The notes beneath the pieces were generated by a model, which saw only the letters and a program-made list of their open reading frames with translations, was not told the origin of the DNA and did not search any database. The position numbers and the translations under genes were made by a program. Shown here piece after piece: positions 48,675 through 57,377 of a stretch of DNA of 64,000 nt; the stretch's first letter is position 1, and every line of letters starts with the position of its first letter. The DNA lies in the NCBI RefSeq assembly GCF_000223985.1, contig NZ_AFWV01000005.1, positions 124,001-188,000 on the forward strand, written 5' to 3'. The stretch comes from Thiocapsa marina 5811 (GTDB lineage: Bacteria > Pseudomonadota > Gammaproteobacteria > Chromatiales > Chromatiaceae).

Positions 48675-49757
48675 CTACGGGAAAGTGTTGCCCACGGCCG
48701 CTCTTGTCCCGCCGCCTGAGTGCCCCGTCCAGAAGGGCGGGTGATCGCCCGGGAAGGGGCGGGCGAGGGTGCTGGAGGGTGGTTCACCAAAGACACTGCG
48801 GTAGTGAGCAGCCAGGCGACCAAGCTGGGTGAACCCCAGATGATAGGCGAGATCGGTGACCGTCGATTCCCCCGCGGCGCTGGCGAGCAGGGCTCGGCGC
48901 AGGGCATGGACGCGCAGCTGCCGCATGAAGACCCCCGGGGAGACACCCAGATTCTTGCGAAAGGCGTACTCCAGGGCGCGGGCGCTCACCCCGGCCGCGG
49001 CGCACAAACCGCCAAGCTCCAAAGTCGTCAGGTCGGCGTAGCGAATCGCCTCGATCGCGCGGTCGTAGCCGCGCAACCGCTGGGTCTTCGGCTTCGGCAA
49101 GGTGCGCCACTCCGTCGGCAGGACGCGCGCCGCAAATCCCCGCACCAGCTCCCGCTCCAGGGCGAGCACGGCGGCGGGATACCGGAGCATTTCCGGCGAC
49201 CCATGCACGCGCGCCAGGAGCCCGTTCATCCAAAGGCCCAGGCCCCGGACTGTCTCGGCACAGGCGGGCAGCACGCGTGCCGCGGCCCTGGCCTCCAGCA
49301 GCTCCACCTGCTCCGGGGGTAGGTGTTGGCGCAGCAGCGACCGCTGCACCAGGAACAGCAGATGCTCTTGGCCCTCGTCGAGCACCGCCTCCAGCCCCGT
49401 GGGCAGGGTGGCGGGCAACCCGCGCTCGTGCAATGGCCGTCTGAAGTACGAGGTCTGACCGCCAAGCTTGACCGGTACCGCGCAGGCGAGCATCCCCTCG
49501 GGCGAGAGCGCCTGAACCCGAATCCGGGTCGCGCACGACTCTCGGTAAAGAATGCAGTTGGGCGTAGCGAGGAAGACCTTGCGGATCCGAAAGGGTCCGC
49601 TGCCGATCGGGGTGCCGATGACCTCCCAGGGCTGGGCGCTACGCTCCCAGCAGCAGGGATCGTCGCTGTCCTGGATGCCGGCCAACGCCAACGGGGTGCC
49701 CCGCCTGTCCTTCAGATCGATCCCAGCCGAAGCTGTGCCCGAAAGCACTGCGCCCAT
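48675..49757 (-). CDS. AraC-family transcriptional regulator
   Basis: 360 aa. The C-terminal 100 residues hold the two helix-turn-helix units: LGGLCAAAGVSARALEYAFRKNLGVSP and the second-helix stretch STVTDLAYHLGFTQLGRLAAHY with the conserved GF. The N-terminal two thirds are an effector/dimerisation region I cannot assign. ATG 49757 is taken because the protein fold starts there; the frame stays open to 49889. It is divergent from a sulfatase gene with 438 bp between them, including an inverted repeat, so it is the likely regulator of the sulfatase cluster (inference). Confidence 0.85.
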   Translation of the reverse strand: MGAVLSGTASAGIDLKDRRGTPLALAGIQDSDDPCCWERSAQPWEVIGTPIGSGPFRIRKVFLATPNCILYRESCATRIRVQALSPEGMLACAVPVKLGGQTSYFRRPLHERGLPATLPTGLEAVLDEGQEHLLFLVQRSLLRQHLPPEQVELLEARAAARVLPACAETVRGLGLWMNGLLARVHGSPEMLRYPAAVLALERELVRGFAARVLPTEWRTLPKPKTQRLRGYDRAIEAIRYADLTTLELGGLCAAAGVSARALEYAFRKNLGVSPGVFMRQLRVHALRRALLASAAGESTVTDLAYHLGFTQLGRLAAHYRSVFGEPPSSTLARPFPGDHPPFWTGHSGGGTRAAVGNTFP

Positions 49758-49928
49758 TTCCTTCTCTCTTCGCAAATCGAATAGCGGCCCAGCGAAACGA
49801 TAGCCTATTCTCCGCCTCGGTGTCCTGCGGAGACTGCCCGGTGCCGCGTCGGATCGGTCAACAAGCCCGCAAGCGCGACCTTGGCGCACTCTGCTCAGCA
49901 GCTCCCGACATCCGAGATAGAACCGGAC

Positions 49929-50051
49929 GATGCCGAAACCGACGGCATCGCAGCCCCTTCATGGGCACCGGCGTCAACGCTGAGCAGAAAGCGAGCCCTG
50001 CCGAGGTGTGGCACGAGAATCCAGTCTCTTCGTTTTCGTACACAAGAGACT
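49929..50051. promoter_or_regulatory. Inverted repeats in the AraC/sulfatase divergent region
   Basis: Perfect inverted repeat AGTCTCTT (50023-50030) and AAGAGACT (50044-50051) with centres 21 bp apart, about two helical turns, 144 bp before the sulfatase start. A second palindrome GATGCCG-7 nt-CGGCATC lies at 49929-49949. They are candidate regulator sites; AraC proteins more often use direct repeats. The rest of 49758-50195 shows no gene. Confidence 0.45.
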
Positions 50052-50195
50052 CTCCCAACCAGTGCTGTCGTTCAAGCACCCGGAGGGAGGCCCACCGATC
50101 TCCCTCATGAAAGTTGACGATCGAATGTGACCGAGCTCGGCCGCTGGCGAATCTCAACCGCAACCGTGCTCAACCTGAACCCAGAGAGGATTCAC

Positions 50196-51776
50196 ATGAT
50201 GCAAACAGAGGATCCGCAGCGGCACCGCCGTCACCGCTTACTCGGCGCCCTCGGCCTGACCCTGACCGCGCTCGGAGCCCTGTCCTTAGCGGGGGCGGCA
50301 GACAAACCCAACATCCTGGTCGTCTGGGGCGACGACATCGGCCAGTCGAACATCAGCACCTACACCCATGGGCTGATGGGCTATCAAACCCCCAACATCG
50401 ACCGCATCGCGTCTGAAGGCATGACCTTCACCGACTACTACGGCGAGCAGTCCTGCACCGCCGGGCGCTCGTCCTTCATCACCGGCCAGAGTGTGTTCCG
50501 CACCGGGCTCTCGAAGGTCGGCATGCCGGGCGCCGCCGAGGGCATGCAGATCCAGGACCCGACCATCGCAGGCCTCCTGAAGGCACAAGGCTATGCGACC
50601 GGGCAGTTCGGCAAGAATCACCTGGGCGACCAGGATTCGATGCTGCCGACCAACAACGGTTTCGACGAATTCTTCGGCAACCTCTATCACCTCAACGCCG
50701 AGGAAGAGCCCGAGAACGAGGACTATCCGAAGGATCCCGAGTTCCGCAAGCGCTACGGCCCGCGCGGCGTCATCCATTCCTGGGCACTGCCGGACGGCAC
50801 CCAGCGGATCGAGGACACCGGCCCCCTGACCAGGAAGCGCATGGAGACGGTGGACGACGAGACCTCGGACCGCGCGCTCGGTTTCATCGAGGAGCAGACC
50901 AAGGCCGGCAAGCCCTGGTTCGTCTGGTGGAACGGCACCCGCATGCACTTTCGCACCCACGTCAAGGACGAGCTGCGCGGCATCTCGGGGCAGGACGAAT
51001 ACTCCGACGGCATGGTCGAGCACGACATGCACATCGGCAAGTTCCTGAAGAAGCTCGACGAACTGGGGATCGCCGACAACACCATCGTCTTCTACTCCAC
51101 CGACAACGGCCCGCACATGAACACCTGGCCGGATGCGGCGATGACACCCTTCCGCGGCGAGAAGAACACCAACTGGGAGGGCGGCTGGCGCGTGCCCGCG
51201 ATGGTGCGCTGGCCGGGGCACATCAAGCCCGGCACCTGGAACAACCAGATCGTCCACCACATGGACTGGACGCCGACCTTCCTGGCCATCGCGGGCGAGC
51301 CCAACATCAAGGAGAAGCTCCTCACCGGTTACCAGGCGAACGGGCGCGACTACAAAGTCCACCTCGACGGTTACAACATCCTGCCGATGCTGACCGGCGC
51401 GGTGCAGGACAGCCCGCGTAAGGAGATCTTCTACTTCTCCGACGACGGCGATATGACCGCCCTGCGCTACGGCGACTGGAAGGCGATCTTCCTGGAACAG
51501 CGCGCGGAGGCGACCTTCCAGTCCTGGCGCGAGCCCTTCGTGCACCTGCGCGTGCCGCTGCTCGAGAACCTGCGTCGCGACCCCTACGAGCGCGGTATGG
51601 TCACCTCCAACACCTATGACGACTGGTTCCTGGATCGGGTCTTCCTGCTGTCGGCGGCCAAGGACTACGTTGGCCAGTTCCTCATGACCTTCAAGGACTT
51701 CCCGCCCAGGCAAAAGGCCGGGAGCTTCAACCTGGACCAAGTGATGGAGCAATTGACGAGTCCAGGCGTGCACTGA
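50196..51776 (+). CDS. Arylsulfatase, intact
   Basis: 526 aa exported sulfatase. A signal peptide (basic RHRRHRLLG, then LTLTALGALSLAGAA) is followed by NILVVWGDDIG (metal Asp pair) and the sulfatase signature EQSCTAGRSSFITG with C87, the residue converted to formylglycine (CxAxR form). TGQFGKNHLGD has Asn where many arylsulfatases have Trp in GKWHLG; FYSTDNGPH supplies further metal ligands. It frees sulfate from sulfate esters in the periplasm. AGAGGA is 5 nt before the ATG. No formylglycine-generating enzyme is encoded in the window. Confidence 0.93.
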   Translation: MMQTEDPQRHRRHRLLGALGLTLTALGALSLAGAADKPNILVVWGDDIGQSNISTYTHGLMGYQTPNIDRIASEGMTFTDYYGEQSCTAGRSSFITGQSVFRTGLSKVGMPGAAEGMQIQDPTIAGLLKAQGYATGQFGKNHLGDQDSMLPTNNGFDEFFGNLYHLNAEEEPENEDYPKDPEFRKRYGPRGVIHSWALPDGTQRIEDTGPLTRKRMETVDDETSDRALGFIEEQTKAGKPWFVWWNGTRMHFRTHVKDELRGISGQDEYSDGMVEHDMHIGKFLKKLDELGIADNTIVFYSTDNGPHMNTWPDAAMTPFRGEKNTNWEGGWRVPAMVRWPGHIKPGTWNNQIVHHMDWTPTFLAIAGEPNIKEKLLTGYQANGRDYKVHLDGYNILPMLTGAVQDSPRKEIFYFSDDGDMTALRYGDWKAIFLEQRAEATFQSWREPFVHLRVPLLENLRRDPYERGMVTSNTYDDWFLDRVFLLSAAKDYVGQFLMTFKDFPPRQKAGSFNLDQVMEQLTSPGVH

Positions 51777-51893
51777 TCCCGGGGTTGAGCGGCGGACAGG
51801 GATGTCAAGCCATCTCGCGAAGGGATCAGTAACGGGTCTTCGCCGCAGGTCACCTGCTCGGCAGCCAGCCAACGACTTTCCCGAGGAGCGATC

Positions 51894-52451
51894 ATGCGCC
51901 ATCTGCTGACCCTTGTTGCCATACTCGCCTTCAGTCCATTCGCGAGCGCCGGGCCGCTCCCATCCTTGACGGGCGGACGGACGGATCGACCCAGACCGTG
52001 ATCACCGCATTCGTCGACGGCGTGACGACCGCGAGCAGCCCGAGCTTCGTGCCCCCGGCCGAGCGCATTGCCGTCTTCGACATCGCCTTGGCCACCGGTC
52101 TCGTGCTGGCGCTTCCCGCTGCCCACGCCGACGATGCGGCGGCCCTCGCCAAGGAGCTGTCCATTCGCCGGGCCGAGCGATCGCGCGGATATCAACGCCA
52201 CTTTTCTCCAGCCCTTTGTAACCTACACCACACCCAACGCCTGGACCTTCTCCCTCCAGACCGAGTCCACCTACGATTGGCAGGGAGATCAATGGAACGT
52301 GCCGATCGCCGCCCAGGTCGCCAAGTTGACCAAGATCGGCGGACAATTGGTCCAGTTACAGGCCGGCCCGCGCTATTACGCAGCGAGCACGGACACGGGA
52401 CCCGAGGGCTGGGCCCTTCGATTCAATGTCGTGCTGTTGTTTCCGACATAG
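51894..52451 (+). pseudogene. Chimeric scar: HAD phosphatase 5' end joined to outer-membrane protein pieces
   Basis: A good ribosome site (GAGGAG) and ATG 51894 begin a signal peptide (MRHLLTLVAILAFSPFASA). A frameshift near 51956-51985 then moves to STQTVITAFVDGVTTASSP and FVPPAERIAVFD, the start of a secreted HAD phosphatase, cut at the first catalytic Asp. At about 52081 the sequence jumps to IALATGLVLALPAAHADDAA, the signal peptide of a different protein. At about 52165 it jumps again to NATFLQPFVTYTT, continuing to PEGWALRFNVVLLFPT and a stop at 52451, the C-terminus of a neuromedin-U/transporter-like outer-membrane protein. At least two deletions and a frameshift are needed; no product is expected. 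Confidence 0.75.
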
Positions 52452-52552
52452 GGATGCCTAGGCGACCGTTTATGCCGAGCGGCGCCCGAGGTCCGGACGC
52501 TTTTCCGACCCCACTTTGCCACCCCCTTTGCCAACCATAGAGGAGCTTCCCC

Positions 52553-54959
52553 ATGAGATGGCCGATCGGAGCCCGCGCGATTGCTGTCCCGAGGTTCGAA
52601 CCCGTCAATGCGATCAAGGCGCTTGGCGCAGGCACGCTGTTGCTGGCGTCTGCGTTCGCACTCGCACAGCCGCCCGCCGAGGGCGACACCACCGCGGAGG
52701 ACCGCAGCGTCCTGCCGATGCCCCTGTCGCCGTTTGAAGGCAAGATCGGCAAGACTTACCAGGACTCCGAGTCCGCCTGGCAGCATCCGCCGGCCGCCCC
52801 CGTGGGCGCGCCGAACGTGATCGTCATCCTGCTCGACGACGTGGGCTTCGGCCAGACTTCGACCTTCGGCGGCCTGATTCCGACGCCGAACCTCGACCAG
52901 CTCGCGTCTGAGGGACTGCGCTATAACCGCTTCCACACCACCGCCATCTGCGGCCCGTCGCGCGCCGCGCTGCTCACCGGGCGCAATCATCACGACACCG
53001 GCAATGGCTTTCTCATGGAGTGGGCCACCGGGTTTCCCAATTACTCCACGATGATGCCGCGCACCACCGCGACCATCGGCGCGGTCCTCAAGGACAACGG
53101 CTACACCACTTGGTGGTACGGCAAGAACCACAACACCCCGGATTGGGAAACCACCGTTGCCGGTCCTTTCGACCGCTGGCCCACCGGTATGGGCTTCGAC
53201 TACTTCTTCGGCTTCAACGCCGGTGAGACCCACCAGTATTACCCGGTCAATCTTCGAGAACACGGTGCCGGTGGAGCCCGACAAGACCCCCGAGCAGGGC
53301 TACCACTTCATGACCGACATGACCGATCGGGCCATCGCCCGGATGAAGCTCTCCAAGTCGGTCGCTCCGGACAAGCCATTCTTCATGTATTTCGCCCCCG
53401 GCGCCATGCATGCCCCCCATCATGTCACCGCCGAGTGGCGCGACCGCTTCAAGGGCGAGTTCGATATGGGCTGGGAGCAGTACCGGGAGCTGGTGTACAA
53501 GCGGCAGATCGAGATGGGCATCATCCCGCCCGGCACCCAGCTGACGCCGCGTCCGGATTGGGTACCGGCGTGGGACAGCCTCAGCGCCGAGCAAAAGCGG
53601 CTGTATACCGCCTTCATGGAAAACTTCGCCGGCTTCTTTGCCTTCACCGACCACGAGATCGGGCGCCTGCTCGATGCCGTGAAGGCGCTGCCCGACGCCG
53701 ACAACACCCTCGTCATCTATATCGTCGGCGACAACGGCGCCTCCGCCGAAGGCGGTCCGGACGGCACGCTCAACGAGATCAAGGGACTCAACGGCCTCTC
53801 GACCACCATCGAAGAGATCCTTGCCCACATCGACACCCTCGGAGGCCCAGAGTCCGAGCCGCACTATCCCGTCGGCTGGGCCTGGGCGGGCAACACCCCC
53901 TTCCAGTGGGTCAAGCAGGTCGCCTCCCATCTGGGTGGCACCCGCAACCCGATGGTCGTCTCCTGGCCGGCGCGGATCAAACACGACGACAAGCCGCGGG
54001 ACGCCTTCCTCCATCTGGTCGATGTCGTCCCCACGATTCTGGATGCCGCGCAGATTCCGATGCCAAAGACGGTCAACGGTATTGAGCAACTGCCGCTGGC
54101 CGGCAAGTCCTTCCTCGCGAGCTTCGCCGACCCCGGCTTTCAGGGCCGCCCCGAGCAGTATTTCGAGGTCCTCAGCAATCGGTCCATCTACGCCGACGGC
54201 TGGAAGGCGAATGCCCAGCACACCCTGCCCTGGCGCCAGGACCTGGCCCCCGGCAATTGGGACAAGGACCGCTGGGAGCTCTATGACCTGAAGGCCGACT
54301 TCTCCGAGGCCAACGACCTCGCCGGCCAGATGCCGGACAAGCTCGCGGAGATGAAGACGAAATTCGACGCGGCGGCGCAGCGCTATGACGTCTATCCGCT
54401 CGACGACCGCGGGGCGGCGCGTATCGCCATCCCCAAGCCCCTCGCGCCCGGCGCCGATCCCCGGGCCACCCGCTTCACCTATTTCACCGGCGCGACGCGG
54501 ATCGCCGAGCCCGCCGCGCCACCGATGAAGAACCGCTCCTGGACGCTGACCGCCAAGGTGAAGACGGACGGGGCCAACACCGACGGGGTCATCATGGCCT
54601 TCGGCGGGGTCGCCGCCGGCCTGTCGCTCTATCTCAAGGACGGGGTCCCGATCTTCGATTACAACTACTTCGAGAAGCACACCGTGCTCAAGGGCCAGGC
54701 ACCGCTGCCCGTCGGCGCGACCACTGTCGCGTTGGATTTCGACTACGCGGGCGGCGGCGTCGGCAAGGGCGCGATGCTGCGGCTCAAGGTCGATGGCAAG
54801 CAGGTCGCGGAAGGCCGGATGGAGGCCACGGTGCCGGGCCGCTTCGGGATCGACACCTTTGGTATCGGCGAGGACACGGGCCAGCCTGTCACTTTCGACT
54901 ACCAGCCCCCGTTCCCCTTCACCGGCCAGATCGAAGAGGTCGACATACAAGTGCGATAG
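52553..54959 (+). pseudogene. Arylsulfatase with a single frameshift
   Basis: About 800 codons in two frames. The first (from ATG 52553, with AGGAG 7 nt upstream) has a signal-like region, [19 protein letters not shown] and the signature [16 protein letters not shown] with C133 for formylglycine (CxPxR). After AAT at 53249-53251 the frame changes: the homology resumes as [19 protein letters not shown] one base later, at 53253, and continues to 54959 with [13 protein letters not shown] and a C-terminal beta domain ([14 protein letters not shown]). One inserted base or two lost bases at about 53252 explain it. It is either a recent pseudogene or a sequencing error; no slippery site is seen. Otherwise complete. 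Confidence 0.85.
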
Positions 54960-55163
54960 CCCGCGCCATCCCTCCCCGGCGAAACTCAGCATGCGATCTG
55001 CAGGGCAGCCTGCGGATCGCATCATGTCCTGCTCGCTTCGGGCGACTGAAATCGGCTTCCCTGCTCGGGGGGGAACGCGCGACTGCTCAGTGCTCCCCCT
55101 GAGGGTTTGAGAAGCGACTGCATTGAGCGTCGATCCGCTCACCAAACGAAGGCTCCCGGTACC

Positions 55164-56132
55164 ATGAAGCATCAGAGAAGCACGTTCTTGGGCCACACGG
55201 CAGGCGGCCTCGCCCTCGTCGTCTGCGCGCTCGTCCACTTGAGCGCGGCAGCCACCGAAGGCGGCACCAGTCACTACCTGCCCGGCGCGGTGGCGACGCT
55301 GATCGACTTGGCGCCCACCCAGCCTGGCTGGGTGGTCGAGCCGGTGTACCTCCACTACGACGGTGAGGCGGGAACCAAGAAAACCCTTCCGGTCGCCGGC
55401 CTCGATGCCCTCGGCCTTAAGGCGAACCTCGACGCCCTGTTGATCGGCGGCTTCTATACCCTCGATCAAAAGGTTCTGGGGGCGCACTACAGCGTCGGCG
55501 CCATGCTTCCCTACATCTGGATCACGGCGGAAGCGAAGATCGAGACCGTCATCGGGAACCCGCGGGTGCGGGACACCGAGGAGGGGCTCGGCGATGTGAC
55601 ACTGATTCCGGTCATGCTCGGCTGGAAAGAGGACTCCTGGCAATACGATCTGGCGCTCTCGGTCTATGCCCCGACCGGGAAATACGAAGTCGGCCGCCTC
55701 GCCAATCCCGGGCTCAACTACTGGAGCATCAACCCCATCGCCGGCGTCGCCTACGGCAACCCCAAGACCGGCTTCAACGCGGCCCTGCACGGCGGAGTCA
55801 TGTTCAACACGGAGAACCCGGACACCGATTACCGAAGCGGCACGCTGATGCATCTGGAGGGCAGCGTCCAGCAGCTCATCCCCGCGGGGAAAGGCTTTCT
55901 CACCCTGGGCCTCGAAGGCTTCTGGGTGGAACAGGTGACCGCGGACAGCGGACAGCGTCCGATCCTCGGCGACTTCAAGGGCCGCACGGCCGGACTTGGG
56001 CCGGTGCTTGGCTATGTGCTCCCTTTGGGTCAACAGAATGTCGTCACCGAGGTGCGATGGCTCCGGGAGTTGGATACCAAGAACCGGCTCGAGGGGGACT
56101 ACGTCTGGCTCAAGCTCGTCTATCAGTTTTAG
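55164..56132 (+). CDS. Outer-membrane beta-barrel protein, phenol-MetA-degradation-like
   Basis: 322 aa. A signal peptide (MKHQRSTFLGHTAGGLALVV, ending near SAAATEGG) leads into a barrel with GTSHYLPGAVATLIDLAP, GDVTLIPVMLGWKED, LALSVYAPTGKYE and the final aromatic LKLVYQF typical of outer-membrane proteins. These blocks match the SphA/MetA-pathway barrel family (PF13557-like), often near aromatic or sulfatase loci. ATG 55164 is set by the signal peptide. It follows the frameshifted sulfatase by about 200 bp and may import products or substrates (inference). Confidence 0.82.
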   Translation: MKHQRSTFLGHTAGGLALVVCALVHLSAAATEGGTSHYLPGAVATLIDLAPTQPGWVVEPVYLHYDGEAGTKKTLPVAGLDALGLKANLDALLIGGFYTLDQKVLGAHYSVGAMLPYIWITAEAKIETVIGNPRVRDTEEGLGDVTLIPVMLGWKEDSWQYDLALSVYAPTGKYEVGRLANPGLNYWSINPIAGVAYGNPKTGFNAALHGGVMFNTENPDTDYRSGTLMHLEGSVQQLIPAGKGFLTLGLEGFWVEQVTADSGQRPILGDFKGRTAGLGPVLGYVLPLGQQNVVTEVRWLRELDTKNRLEGDYVWLKLVYQF

Positions 56133-56168
56133 CCGGCGCGCGCGCCTGACACCTTCGCGATCAAGGGG

Positions 56169-56521
56169 TCAACATTTCGCTGCGTCATCGTCATGCAGGC
56201 GAGCGGCCCGGGGTACCTTCACGGCGATCTGCGACTTTCCTCTGGGCAGAGAATCCTTCCCGGCAAAGTCGGCCGTTCCAGGCTGAGTAAGTTGTCGACG
56301 AAGGTCGGACGGCCATCGCGCAGGTAGAGGCCGGGGCCGACTTCGAGGCCACCCTCGGTGACGATCATGCCGTTGCCGCCGCCTTCCGGCAGCTCGATGT
56401 CGGCGGTGATGGTCCAGGATTCGTTCAGCAGCAGCGGCGAGCTGCTCAAAGGCAGGCCCACCACGCACGGGTAATGGACCAGCTTTTGCCAGGAGACGAG
56501 GTCTAGACTGATGCCTTTGGG
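56169..56521 (-). pseudogene. Sulfatase C-terminal remnant
   Basis: The minus strand reads SWQKLVHYPCVVGLPLSSSP, then NESWTITADIELPEGGGNG, TEGGLE and LYLRDGRPTFVDNLL, the C-terminal beta domain of a second kind of arylsulfatase. Near 56270 the frame slips and continues as FAGKDSLPRGKSQIAVKV to a stop at 56169. The N-terminal and catalytic parts are absent, and an in-frame stop bounds it at 56522. Confidence 0.75.
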
Positions 56522-57095
56522 CTAAGGCGAAGGGGCAACACCATCGGCCGAGCAAGACTCCCGGGGGAGTATCTGTCGCTCTAGGCCACGGCGAGTGTCC
56601 GCTGCCCGGTCGACTGCGGACCCCGGCTGGCGCGGCACCGGTGTCTCCAACGGGTCGTTATTTGCCGCCGGTACAGCAGCCTCGACTTTCCGCCCAAGCG
56701 TCGAACAGTCGCTCGGCTTGACCTGACTTGCGATGGCTCGCGGATGATTGTGGGTGCGCATTGTGGGTCCACGGGAAGCCTCGAGGCGAACGAGAATCGC
56801 GAAACCGCTTGGTGGATTGGCGACGGTGCCATCGTTCGGCATGGTCAGTGCGGATGAGAGCGGGCGCTCCCTGTGACATGGCGTGAGCGACAACACCCTG
56901 CGTTGTCGGTCCCGGGGACCTGGGCTTCAGGAGCATCCGTCTCGGTTGCCTGCCCCAGGCTTGCGATCTCTCAACGCACCCTACCGGCATTGTGGACCTA
57001 TAATGCGCCCCCTGAACGCTCGGACGGCCGCATGAAGCACTCCAGGGGCCGTTCGACCCCCGGATTCAGGCCACAACAGGACAGAGAGACCCATC
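56522..57095. other. Region with no supported gene
   Basis: About 570 bp between the sulfatase scrap and a small gene. Frames open on both strands lack ribosome sites and recognised motifs. The last 50 bp (AGAGAG near 57080) serve the next gene. Confidence 0.4.
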
Positions 57096-57377
57096 ATGCC
57101 GATTCCAACGCAACAGGCCATCGACGAGGCCTTCGCTGCGCTCGTCTACGATCGTGACGAGCGCAAGGCGCCGGATGCGCACCGCAGCAGCAAGTTCCGG
57201 GTGGGCTGGGCTGCCGCGCTGGAGGGAAAGGTGTACGAGCCCGAGAAGCTCGAGCGTTTGACCTGGCTCAACCTCGGCTATCGCCTGAGTCGGCACTTCG
57301 GCGCACTGACGCCGGAGCAGATCGATGTCGTGTACGACTACTTGGCGGCGAGCTGGCGGGAGCCCTGCGTGGCTTGA
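57096..57377 (+). CDS. Small hypothetical protein
   Basis: 93 aa, unknown family. It is helical and charged, with [55 protein letters not shown] and [12 protein letters not shown] purine-rich ribosome site (AGAGAG) precedes the ATG. Its last 40 nt overlap the 3' end of the convergent copper ATPase gene. Confidence 0.65.
   Translation: MPIPTQQAIDEAFAALVYDRDERKAPDAHRSSKFRVGWAAALEGKVYEPEKLERLTWLNLGYRLSRHFGALTPEQIDVVYDYLAASWREPCVA

Noticed and set aside
53245-53256. Programmed frameshift in the second sulfatase
   Set aside because: No slippery heptamer, Shine-Dalgarno-like stimulator or stem was seen; sulfatases are not known to use one. A mutation or read error is simpler.
53247-56033. A 928-codon minus-strand frame over the sulfatase and barrel genes
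   Set aside because: Shadow; the plus strand shows sulfatase and outer-membrane motifs in full.
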